Positions 1-6,565 of a stretch of 10,253 nt of DNA are shown here, one piece after another (positions within the stretch are counted from its first letter, which is position 1; each line of letters begins with the position of its first letter). The position numbers were made by a program, and so were the translations under genes. Location: contig DAIEEM010000175.1 in the NCBI GenBank assembly GCA_027325905.1, forward strand, positions 1-10,253. Direction: 5' to 3'. The stretch is from Rhodocyclaceae bacterium (GTDB lineage Bacteria > Pseudomonadota > Gammaproteobacteria > Burkholderiales > Rhodocyclaceae). The notes under the pieces are model-generated. The model was not told where the DNA came from, did not search any database, and saw only the letters and a list, made by a program, of their open reading frames with translations.

Positions 1-705
1 AATTCGCTTTCCGAGGAGATGCTGGCCGAACTGCAAGGCGCGCTCGACGCCATCGCCAAGGATGCCGCCGTGCGCGCCGTGGTCATCGCCGGCGCCGGCA
101 AGGCCTTCTGCGCCGGGCACGACTTGAAGCAGATGCGCGCCAATCACGACAAGACCTACATGCAGCAGCTCTTCAAGCAGTGCGGCCGCGTAATGACGAC
201 GATCACGCAACTGCCGCAGCCGGTGATCGCGCGCATCCACGGCATCGCCACGGCGGCCGGCTGCCAGTTGGTGGCGGCCTGCGACCTGGCGGTGGCGGCC
301 GACGTCGCGCGCTTCGCCGTATCGGGCATCAACGTCGGGCTGTTCTGCTCGACGCCGGCGGTGGCGCTGTCGCGCAACATGGGACGCAAGCAGGCGATGG
401 AAATGCTGCTCACCGGCGAGTTCATCGACGCCCTCGAAGCGCAGCGCCGCGGCCTGGTCAATCGCGTCGTACCCCTGGAGCAACTCGACGCCGAAGTGAA
501 GAAGCTCACCGACTCGATCTGCGGCAAGTCCGCCGCGGCCGTCGGCATGGGCAAGCAGTTGTTCTACCGCCAGCTTGAGATGGGCCTCGACGGCGCTTAC
601 CAGTTGGCGTCCGAGACCATGGCTTGCAACATGATGTGCTACGACGCGGCTGCCGGCATCGATGCTTTCATGCAGAAGCGCAAGCCGGAGTGGAAAGGGC
701 GCTAG
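1..705 (+). CDS. Enoyl-CoA hydratase/isomerase family protein (ECHDC3-like), 5' partial
   Basis: Crotonase-fold protein that would bind an acyl-CoA. The reading frame is open from base 1 and starts NSLSEEM, a typical crotonase N-terminal stretch, so the ATG at 19 is probably internal and the true start lies outside the window. The oxyanion-hole segments are present: AGHDLKQM near 112-135 and ATAAGCQLVAACD near 250-285, followed by the segment ending VNRVVP. The two glutamates that catalyse hydration in classical enoyl-CoA hydratases are replaced, by Gln (codon 265-267) and Gly (codon 325-327). The NVGLFCSTPAVALSR segment resembles the ECHDC3 branch, which shares these changes. Fold assignment is secure; hydratase activity is doubtful. 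The gene ends with TAG and converges on the minus-strand cluster. Confidence 0.9.
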   Translation, partial: NSLSEEMLAELQGALDAIAKDAAVRAVVIAGAGKAFCAGHDLKQMRANHDKTYMQQLFKQCGRVMTTITQLPQPVIARIHGIATAAGCQLVAACDLAVAADVARFAVSGINVGLFCSTPAVALSRNMGRKQAMEMLLTGEFIDALEAQRRGLVNRVVPLEQLDAEVKKLTDSICGKSAAAVGMGKQLFYRQLEMGLDGAYQLASETMACNMMCYDAAAGIDAFMQKRKPEWKGR

Positions 706-716
706 GCACTCCGTCC

Positions 717-737
717 CGTCGGTATTCTTTCCCGACG
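717..737. terminator. Weak hairpin between convergent genes
   Basis: The arms CGTCGG and CCGACG (6 bp) flank a 9-nt loop in the 68-bp gap between the convergent stop codons at 705 and 774. The position suits a bidirectional terminator, but no clear T-run follows on either strand, so the assignment rests on location and symmetry only. Confidence 0.3.
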
Positions 738-773
738 CCCCGGCTGATAGGTTGTTGCCGCCGCCTATTGCGC

Positions 774-998
774 TTAGTTCCCGTGACCCCGGATGACAGC
801 CAGCCGAGCCTCGATACAGGCGTCAACGAATGGCATGATCTTCTGTCGAAGCCTGCTCGGGATGTCCTCGATGCAGTTGATGAAGGCGATTTCTTCCTTG
901 GTCGCGCCGGTATGGTCTCCGGCATCGAATAAGGCGAGGGCTCTTGCCTTGTGACCAGCCGCACTGGCTCCCATTTTGTAGGCGCGCCCGAGTCTCAT
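774..998 (-). CDS. Small hypothetical protein (74 aa), last gene of the transporter cluster
   Basis: I do not recognise the family. The ORF starts 14 nt after the stop codon of the PRC/MgtE-N/CBS gene and has a strong Shine-Dalgarno, AGGAGAT (1005-1011), 6 nt before its ATG, which is the main reason to accept it. The product is soluble and probably helical: a basic start (MRLGRAYKMG), then an acidic-polar middle (AGDHTGATKEEIAF) and a C-terminal helix-like part with FVDACIEARLAVIRG. It has two cysteines (in FINCIED and DACIEA), no signal peptide and no membrane span. Its position suggests an accessory role in the cation-transport cluster, an inference from synteny alone. Confidence 0.7.
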   Translation of the reverse strand: MRLGRAYKMGASAAGHKARALALFDAGDHTGATKEEIAFINCIEDIPSRLRQKIMPFVDACIEARLAVIRGHGN

Positions 999-1012
999 GT
1001 CGTTATCTCCTG

Positions 1013-2263
1013 CTAGTCAAGGCGAGGCTTGATGCCCTTGATGTTCCTGAACGCCACCACACCGAGGATATGGTCCTCCGCGTCGGTGACCGGAATGGCG
1101 CGGAAGCTGTAGCGTTCGAACATGTCCGTGGCGTCGCGCAGGGTGTCGGTGGAGTTGAGGCTGCGCACATTGTCGGTCATTACCTCCGCCAGGGGCTGGT
1201 CGGCCTCCGCCACGATCAGGTCGCGGATGCCCGCGACACCCAAGAGGACGCCATCTTCGTCCGTGACATAGACGTACTGGACGACGTCCTTGTCCTTGGC
1301 GAGGTGACGGTAGTTGTCTATCACCGAACGCGCCAATTCCCACGGGGGGCGCTTGATGAAGTCATGGGTCGCATAGAGCAGGATGCTCTCGTCGTGCTCG
1401 TCGATCATCTGCTGGACTTTCGGTGCATCTTCCTGGTCCATCAGCTTGAGCAGTTCGTCGGCATCGGCGGCGGGTAGCGCGGCGAGCACGTCGGCGGCCT
1501 GGGCTGGGCTCATTTCGCCGATTAGCTGGGCGGCGCGCTCGGGTTCCATGGAACTGATAAGTTCGCGCTGGACGCGCGGCTCGACTTCTTCCAGCGTGTC
1601 CGACGCGAGCTCGTGATCGAGTTCGTTGAACACGGCCATGCGCTGGTCGCCGTCGAGTTCTTCAAGGATGTCGGCGAGGTCGACCGGATGGATGTCGTGG
1701 ATGTTTTCCTTCAGTACGTTGAGCTTGACGTGTCCCTTGAAGATGCCGATCTTTTCGGGCAGTGGCTGCACATACATCCACGAGACCGTGTCGCTGTCGT
1801 GCTTGTTGGCGGCGAAAAAATCGGCCAGCTTCCTCAGGCCCATACGGCGCAGCAGGCGGTTGCGGCTGAAATCGACTTCGCTGGCGTAAAGCCTATCGTT
1901 CTGCAACGCGAGCTTGATGTCGTAGACGACCTCGACCTCGTGGTCATCCATATCCAGTATCTTCTTGTCGAGGATGTGCGCCTTGAGCAGGATGGCATTC
2001 TCGGGAGTCTGCCGCTCATACTCGGCGAGGTTGTCGATGTCCGCGACGATCTCCGTGTTGGAGATGAGGCTGATTTTGTCCCAAGGGATCAGCAGCGACG
2101 GATATCCGAAAGATCGGCTGACGACGAGGTGCGTGATCTCCGGCAGCTTGCCGGTTTCGACGATCACGAAATCGTCGAGCTTGCCCACTCGTTCCGTCTT
2201 CAAATAGACCTTGCGTTCGAGTACCTCGCTGAGGAAGAAGTCCTTTTCCAATACCGTGACCAT
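1013..2263 (-). CDS. PRC-barrel / MgtE N-domain / CBS-pair protein, no channel domain
   Basis: A 416-residue cytosolic protein built from the regulatory parts of the MgtE Mg2+ channel. Residues about 16-75 and 100-150 look like two PRC-barrel-type beta segments (VYLKTERVGKLDDFVIVETG; EVEVVYDIKLALQNDRLYAS). Residues about 185-290 are an MgtE intracellular N domain of short helical repeats (HPVDLADILEELDGDQ; MSPAQAADVLAALPAADADE). Residues about 300-412 are a CBS pair (YVYVTDEDGVLLGVAGIRDL; AIPVTDAEDHILGVVAF). No hydrophobic segments follow, so the MgtE transmembrane pore is absent. In MgtE, the N and CBS domains bind Mg2+ and gate the pore. Here, the product probably senses a divalent cation or nucleotide and acts on the Nramp-type transporter encoded two genes upstream. 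The SD GAGGAG overlaps the stop codon of the preceding 57-aa gene, implying translational coupling. Domain calls are firm; the role is inferred. Confidence 0.92.
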   Translation of the reverse strand: MVTVLEKDFFLSEVLERKVYLKTERVGKLDDFVIVETGKLPEITHLVVSRSFGYPSLLIPWDKISLISNTEIVADIDNLAEYERQTPENAILLKAHILDKKILDMDDHEVEVVYDIKLALQNDRLYASEVDFSRNRLLRRMGLRKLADFFAANKHDSDTVSWMYVQPLPEKIGIFKGHVKLNVLKENIHDIHPVDLADILEELDGDQRMAVFNELDHELASDTLEEVEPRVQRELISSMEPERAAQLIGEMSPAQAADVLAALPAADADELLKLMDQEDAPKVQQMIDEHDESILLYATHDFIKRPPWELARSVIDNYRHLAKDKDVVQYVYVTDEDGVLLGVAGIRDLIVAEADQPLAEVMTDNVRSLNSTDTLRDATDMFERYSFRAIPVTDAEDHILGVVAFRNIKGIKPRLD

Positions 2264-2273
2264 CGTGTTCTCC

Positions 2274-2447
2274 TCAGCCCAGCAAGGTGACGAACTTGTA
2301 AACCATCAGGCTTACGAGGAACAGCAGGTAGATCCGGAGCGCCAGCAGCGCCCCTCTCACCGCGCCCGACATCTCGATGTGCGGCTTGCTGTAGCGCTGG
2401 TTGATCTCGTGAATCTTGCGGGCGAAGTTCCTGAACGCGTTTGCCAT
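2274..2447 (-). CDS. Small single-span membrane protein (57 aa)
   Basis: A longer frame opens at 2498, but the start MANAFRNFARK at 2447 is preferred. It avoids overlap with the upstream transporter gene, and a GGAG (2457-2460) lies 9 nt before it, directly abutting the transporter's TAA. The first 30 residues are basic and amphipathic (FRNFARKIHEINQRYSKPHI). Residues about 34-55 form one hydrophobic helix (LLALRIYLLFLVSLMVYKFV), with a likely cytoplasmic N-terminus by the positive-inside rule. The gene sits between the Nramp-type transporter and the MgtE-N/CBS gene with very short gaps, so it is a good candidate for a small subunit or adaptor linking the two. I do not recognise a family. Confidence 0.75.
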   Translation of the reverse strand: MANAFRNFARKIHEINQRYSKPHIEMSGAVRGALLALRIYLLFLVSLMVYKFVTLLG

Positions 2448-2460
2448 GTTCGCGGGCTCC

Positions 2461-3729
2461 TTACTTGAACAGATCAGGGAACATGACGCTGATCCCATAG
2501 AGCGAAGACAGAATTACGATAGCCAGCACGATGAAGCCGCCGACCAGGTTTTCCCACAGCGTATTGCAGTAATCGCCCATGTGCTTCTTGTCGTTGAGCA
2601 AGAGGATGAGGAACACCAGCGCAGCGGGCAGCAGCGTCACCGCGATGACCTGAACAAAAAGAGTGATCAGCACCAGCGGTGCGTTGGGGATCAGTACGAC
2701 GAGGCCGGCGGTGATCAGGGTGAAGAAATAGCTGGCGTAGAACCACGGCGCTTCCTTGATCTTTTGATTGAGCGAGTGTGCCCAGCCGAAGATTTCGCCG
2801 AAGGCCCATGAACTCGCCAGCGAGATGCAAATGGCGCCGAGCAGGCCGGCGTCGAAGAGGCCGATGGCCATGAACGTGCCGACCCAATGGTTGGTCTTCA
2901 GCAGCAATTCAGCCGCCTGCGACGCGCTGTCGATATCGACGCCCTTGAGGACGGTGCCAGTGACGATAACGATGAAAATGGCGACGACCACGGTTAGCGT
3001 CGAGCCGAGCATGGTATCGAACTTGCCCCAGGGGATGTCCTTCTCCTGCAAGCCCTTGTCGACGACCGAACTCTGCTGGAAAAACAGCATCCAAGGCGCG
3101 ATTGTGGTGCCGATGTTCGCCATGAGGAAGAAGAACAGCTCGCCGTTGAAGCCGCCGGGGAAGTTTGGAATCATGCCTTCTTTGAGGATGTCGGATACTT
3201 CGGGGTGCACCATGAACGCGCCGGGAATGTAGATCAGGTTGAGTGCGCAGAACAACATGGCGATCTTTTCCCAGGTCCAGTAGCGACCGTTGAGAACGAT
3301 CATGCCCATCAGCAGCACGACGCCCGCTATGGTGGCCCAGGCCGGGATACCGAAGATGCTGAGCGCCGACGTCATGCCGATGAACTCGGTGACCAGGGTC
3401 AGCCAGTCGACGAACATCAGGTCGATCAGCGAGAACCAACCCCAGAAGGCGCCGAAGCCGTCGAAGATGGCTTCCGCGTGGCCGCGCTTCGTCACTGCCC
3501 CCAGCCGCACCGTCATCTCCTGCACATAGTAGGCGACGGGAACCAGTATCAACAGGAACCAGATCAGGTTGTAACCGTACTTGGCGCCGGTGGCGGCGTA
3601 GGTCGTGATGCCGCCGGCGTCGTTGTCGGCAATCATCACTACCAGTCCGGGGCCGGCGATGACGAAGTAGAGCTGTACCGCCTTGATCCACTTGCGCAGG
3701 CCGTAATAGAGTTTTGAGAAAAAGTTCAT
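2461..3729 (-). CDS. Nramp-superfamily divalent cation transporter with a non-classical metal site
   Basis: A 422-residue polytopic inner-membrane protein with about 11 hydrophobic segments and the Nramp/SLC11 TM1 start, IAGPGLVVMIADNDAGG (residues 24-40). The frame opens further upstream at 3786, but MNFFSKLYYG at 3729 is preferred because the extra residues are non-conserved and overlap the porin's end. The classical TM1 motif DPGN reads D37-A-G-G40: the Asp is kept and the Asn is lost. In TM6, the classical A-x-x-M-P-H reads T208-T-I-A-P-W213, so the metal-selecting Met is Ala211 and the His is Trp. Loss of this Met is known from Nramp-related Mg2+ transporters, whereas MntH-type Mn2+/Fe2+ transporters keep it. 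The linked MgtE-N/CBS gene also points to Mg2+. The superfamily is certain; the ion is inferred. Confidence 0.9.
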   Translation of the reverse strand: MNFFSKLYYGLRKWIKAVQLYFVIAGPGLVVMIADNDAGGITTYAATGAKYGYNLIWFLLILVPVAYYVQEMTVRLGAVTKRGHAEAIFDGFGAFWGWFSLIDLMFVDWLTLVTEFIGMTSALSIFGIPAWATIAGVVLLMGMIVLNGRYWTWEKIAMLFCALNLIYIPGAFMVHPEVSDILKEGMIPNFPGGFNGELFFFLMANIGTTIAPWMLFFQQSSVVDKGLQEKDIPWGKFDTMLGSTLTVVVAIFIVIVTGTVLKGVDIDSASQAAELLLKTNHWVGTFMAIGLFDAGLLGAICISLASSWAFGEIFGWAHSLNQKIKEAPWFYASYFFTLITAGLVVLIPNAPLVLITLFVQVIAVTLLPAALVFLILLLNDKKHMGDYCNTLWENLVGGFIVLAIVILSSLYGISVMFPDLFK

Positions 3730-3757
3730 CGTGATCGCCTGTCGATGTCGTTCGGTT

Positions 3758-5149
3758 TCAGAATTCGAGGTGCATGCGCGCGCCAAGGATGGTGGCCGGG
3801 CCGCGGTCGGCGTTGTAGGCGGGGCTGTAAGCGCGCTGGACGTCCATGGCGACCGATATTTCCTTCGTTATCGCGGCATTGTAATAGCCTTCGAATACGC
3901 GCTCGTCGGCATAGTGGTAGCTCATACCGGCCGGCGGCGCGCCGTCGCCGATGAAGGCGCCCAGGCCGCCAGCAGCGAGGTATTGGCGATGGGTCGCCGA
4001 GAGGCCGTTCTGTACGAGGCCTAAGCCGACGACGTCGTCGGGACGGTTCCACGCCGTACCCTTGAGCGACACGCCGCCCGAGACGGAGCGCTCGACTTAG
4101 GTAAAGGCGTAGGTTTCCGTGGCACCGTCGTTGCGGCTGGCGCGTAGGAAGGCGCCAAGATCGGCGCTCAGCGCCTGCTCCATGTTGACGCCGAGACCGC
4201 TCTTGGTCTGCTCCTTGCGCACATCCGCGACCGAAGGCACGCCGATACTGCCGCCGGCGCGCCAGGCGTCGAGGGCATCCTGGAAGCTTCCCATGCGCGC
4301 GCGGTTGCGGAAGACTAGCAGGCGCACTTTGCCCGGCTGGCCGGCGATCTCGTGCGAGTGTTCGACTTCGATCTGGTCGCCGTAGTGGGCGAAGATGCTC
4401 CAGTCGAGCCGCGGACCGTTCGACTCCTTCGGCTGCATGAAGCGGCCGAAGCGGAAGGCCCAGTCGCCCACATAGTGTTCGAGCGCCGCGCCGTTGGTGT
4501 AGCCGCGCGTATCGGCGGCATAGTCGAAGGCGCCGTAGGTCATCAACGTCCAGTTGAGGAATTGCGTGCGCGGGTCATGCGAGTACGTATTGTTGTCGAA
4601 GATGTCGACCAGCGACACCTTGCCAACCGTCAATACCACGCGATTCTTGTCGACTGCGCCGGCCAACTGGTTCGGTGCCGATTCGACCTGTTCGCTGTCG
4701 CCGCCCAGATTCCACGTATGACGGACGAACAGGCGCGCGGAATAGATAGTGGGATTCGGGCCGCCGCCCTTCTGGTCCTCGCCGTTGGTCAGGCCGCCGA
4801 GACCGTGAAGGTCGGATAGCGACTGGCTCGACGTCATCTCGGGATTGAAATAGAGTTCGCCACCCTCCCACGGGCGTAGGCCCAGGAAGGCTGTGGCCGT
4901 CAGCGTATAGCTGCGCGGTTCGCTCTCGGCGCTGAGGCTGTTGGGGCCGGAATAGGCGGCGGGGAAGGCGCCGTGCCGCTGCCAGATGTAGGTCGACTGG
5001 AACTTGGCGTCGGCATCCTGGCGTTCGGGCGCTGCGGCGGCCGCTTCGTCGGGCGATGTCGCCCAGGCTTCGGGCTGCGGTAGCAGCAGGGGCGCGGCGA
5101 TGATCGCGGCCGCGAAGGCGCGGTGCAAGCGTTGCGTTGTAGCGTTCAT
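3758..5149 (-). pseudogene. OprB-type outer-membrane porin interrupted by an in-frame TAA
   Basis: The first open part (4097-5149, 350 aa) has a signal peptide with cleavage likely after AWA near residue 30, then beta-barrel sequence with alternating polar and aromatic residues (GGELYFNPEM, WALRFGRFM-like strands). It stops at TAA 4097-4099. The frame continues without any shift for 112 more codons through GGVSLKGTAWNRPDDVVG, YLAAGGLGAFIGDG and YNADRGPATILGARMHLEF, ending with the C-terminal Phe needed for barrel assembly. Both parts together give the expected length of about 460 residues for a carbohydrate-selective (OprB-like) porin. TAA replaces a position where GAA would need one base change, so a recent nonsense mutation or a sequencing error is likely. 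The truncated product would lack its last strands and terminal Phe. A ribosome site AGGA lies about 10 nt before the ATG. It is the first gene of the cluster, 28 nt before the transporter. Confidence 0.85.
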
Positions 5150-5281
5150 TTCTATCGCTTCCTATGCTCGTCGGCACGGCGCAGTATCGCCCGCGAGGCG
5201 ACTGCGATTACCGACCATGACAGGGAGGTGCCAAGAAAGGCCGCCGCCTGGGCGGACCAACGAACTGCCTGGCTTGACGCA

Positions 5282-5306
5282 CCGTCCCGCTGTTTCAGCG
5301 GAACGG
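5282..5306 (-). other. Strong RNA hairpin in the porin leader
   Basis: Read on the minus strand, arms CCGTTCCGCTG and CAGCGGGACGG form 11 pairs around an AAA loop. The only non-Watson-Crick pair is G-U on the minus strand, whereas the same position on the plus strand is an A-C mismatch. That favours an RNA stem in the leader transcript. No U-run follows, so it is not a simple terminator. Confidence 0.55.
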
Positions 5307-5376
5307 CGGTAGGAGAATGGACTCGTGCCGCGGATCCCGCTGATTACTGCAAAGACCGACTAGGGCAACTGTCCAT

Positions 5377-5387
5377 GGGGTGACCCC
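5377..5387. promoter_or_regulatory. GGGGTGACCCC palindrome near the predicted transcription start
   Basis: A perfect 11-bp inverted repeat (GGGGT-G-ACCCC) falls about 12-22 nt downstream of the predicted start of the porin cluster. The 1-nt centre is too short for an RNA loop without opening pairs, so a DNA operator is the more natural reading. No matching regulator is visible in the window. Confidence 0.3.
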
Positions 5388-5405
5388 GATGCTGAGATGG
5401 CGCGC

Positions 5406-5434
5406 ATTCTGAACGCGCACCGGCCCGATGTCAA
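5406..5434 (-). promoter_or_regulatory. Sigma70-type promoter for the porin-transporter cluster
   Basis: On the minus strand, a perfect -35 TTGACA (5429-5434), a 17-nt spacer and a -10 CAGAAT (5406-5411, four of six) predict a start near 5399. An inverted repeat CCCGA-N11-TCGGG (5424-5444) straddles the -35 and could be a repressor site. The promoter lies downstream of the hydrolase stop (5473), so the cluster can be transcribed independently. Confidence 0.55.
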
Positions 5435-5472
5435 TCGTTTCGGGATGGTAGCCGCGCGACTTGAAGCTATTG

Positions 5473-6420
5473 TTACAACTGAACATCGAGCCACACTTCC
5501 AGCCCCTGGGCGTTGAGCTCGATGTCGGGGCCGAAGAAGTCGAGTGCCGCCCGACCTTGCAGCGGCCAGCCCTGCAAGCCGGCCTCGGCGGCGACGATGG
5601 CGGCGAGGCTTTCCATGATGCGGGCCTTGCGATGCGCGCCGGCATTTTTTTCCCGCAAGGCGACCTCGACCTGGGCATCGATCAGCCGGTGCAGGTCGGC
5701 TGCCAGGCGCGGCGTATCGCCGGCCTTGCCGTAGTGCGTGGCGTAGACCGCCTCCGGCGCGAAGGACATGATGCGGTCGATCGAGCGGTGCAGCGCCCCA
5801 GGATCGAACTGCGTCGGCGTCAGCGTCGGGAAGGCATGGCGGCGGCCGTGGGCGTCGAGTTCGCGGAAGATGAAACCGAAGGTGTCGCCGGTGAAGAAGT
5901 GTCCGGTCAGCCCGTCGCGGATGCAGACGTGGTGGCGCGCGTGGCCCGGCGTGTCGAGGAACAGAAGCTCGCGGCCGGCGAGCTCGATGGTCGCGCCGTC
6001 GGGCGTTTCGACGACGCGGTCCTTGGGCACCGGCACGATCTCGCCGTACATCTTGCGCGCCTTGGCCGCGCCATAGACGGCGTAGGTCGCCGTCGTCAAC
6101 TTCGCCGGGTCGATCATGTGGCGCGCGCCGCGCGGATGTACGGTGAGCTTCGCGTTCGGCAGTTCGCGCATCAACGCACCGGCGCCGCCGGCGTGGTCGA
6201 GATGGACATGGGTGAGCACGACGTAATCGACGGCATCGCGGGGGATATCGAGTTCCTCCAGCGCCGCCAGCACGCGCGGAACGCCGGAATTGACCGCCGC
6301 GTCAATCAGCGCCGCGCGGCCGTTATGGACGAGCAGATGGACGGCGTCGAGATGGGCGCGGCCAAAGCCGGAATCTATGGCGTAGATGCCGTGGCCGAAA
6401 TCGGTGAGGTGTTCGTTCAT
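5473..6420 (-). CDS. Metallo-beta-lactamase-fold hydrolase
   Basis: A 315-residue soluble MBL-superfamily enzyme. The zinc ligands are all visible: T-H71-V-H73-L-D75-H76, TPGH160, GDT with D179, and THYG with H229. This set supports a two-metal site, as in glyoxalase II- and lactonase-type members. The substrate cannot be told from the sequence. There is no signal peptide, so the enzyme is probably cytosolic. The C-terminal part after about residue 240 is helical and alanine-rich and may be specific to its subfamily. The ATG at 6420 is chosen because conserved MBL sequence (FGHGIYAIDSGFG) starts directly after it; its ribosome site is weak. It may be co-transcribed with the 63-aa gene upstream, with a 145-nt gap. 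Confidence 0.9.
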   Translation of the reverse strand: MNEHLTDFGHGIYAIDSGFGRAHLDAVHLLVHNGRAALIDAAVNSGVPRVLAALEELDIPRDAVDYVVLTHVHLDHAGGAGALMRELPNAKLTVHPRGARHMIDPAKLTTATYAVYGAAKARKMYGEIVPVPKDRVVETPDGATIELAGRELLFLDTPGHARHHVCIRDGLTGHFFTGDTFGFIFRELDAHGRRHAFPTLTPTQFDPGALHRSIDRIMSFAPEAVYATHYGKAGDTPRLAADLHRLIDAQVEVALREKNAGAHRKARIMESLAAIVAAEAGLQGWPLQGRAALDFFGPDIELNAQGLEVWLDVQL

Positions 6421-6565
6421 GGATCGGCATTGTGCCCGATCGGAACTGAAACACCCCGCCGGCCCGAGCGATTGGCACCGTGCCTCTTTGGCGGTTCAAT
6501 CCCGCCCTCCTTGGCGCGCACGGACGTCACGTCCTATGCGCCGCCGACATAAACGTCAGCGCACG
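6421..6565. other. Intergenic gap with an inverted repeat and a tRNA-arm-like stem
   Basis: This 145-bp gap holds no gene. It contains a T-arm-like hairpin, GGCGG-TTCAATC-CCGCC (6490-6506), and a longer imperfect inverted repeat at 6516-6541 with core GGACGTCACGTCC. Either could attenuate transcription from the 63-aa gene into the hydrolase gene, or serve as an operator for the hydrolase. Confidence 0.4.
6516..6541. repeat. 26-bp imperfect inverted repeat
   Basis: The core GGACGT-C-ACGTCC (6522-6534) is a perfect inverted repeat, and outer arms GCGCA (6516-6520) and TGCGC (6537-6541) extend it with small bulges. It lies 24 nt beyond the stop of the 63-aa gene on its downstream side. No T-run follows on the minus strand, so a terminator or an operator is equally possible. 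Confidence 0.4.

Larger units (their letters stand above)
5150..5400 (-). promoter_or_regulatory. Long structured 5' leader of the porin-transporter cluster
   Basis: This gap between the hydrolase gene and the porin holds no convincing gene. If transcription begins near 5399 (see the promoter entry), the mRNA has a leader of about 250 nt, long for a bacterial gene. It contains a strong hairpin (5282-5306), a short CCGC/GCGG hairpin (about 5242-5253) and a possible 10-codon ORF (MDSCPSRSLQ, 5344-5376) without a good ribosome site. I looked for M-box and yybP-ykoY Mn2+ riboswitch consensus sequences and did not recognise either. A cation-responsive leader is plausible but unproven. Confidence 0.4.

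Noticed and set aside
3758..4072. A separate 104-aa gene after the porin
   Set aside because: It is in the same frame as the porin and encodes its missing C-terminal strands, so it is the tail of the interrupted gene.
5344..5376. A 10-codon upstream ORF (MDSCPSRSLQ) in the porin leader as a leader peptide
   Set aside because: It has no convincing ribosome site and no run of regulatory codons. It is kept only as a remark in the leader entry.
6490..6514. tRNA-like T-arm (GGCGG-TTCAATC-CCGCC) that could mark a tRNA gene or an attachment-site remnant
   Set aside because: The T-loop fits the consensus, but no matching acceptor 5' strand, anticodon arm or CCA is found at the right distance, and no integrase or mobile gene is nearby.
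5461..6552. A 363-aa plus-strand frame opposite the MBL hydrolase
   Set aside because: It is antisense to a gene with a full set of catalytic residues, and its translation is Arg/Val-rich without motifs.
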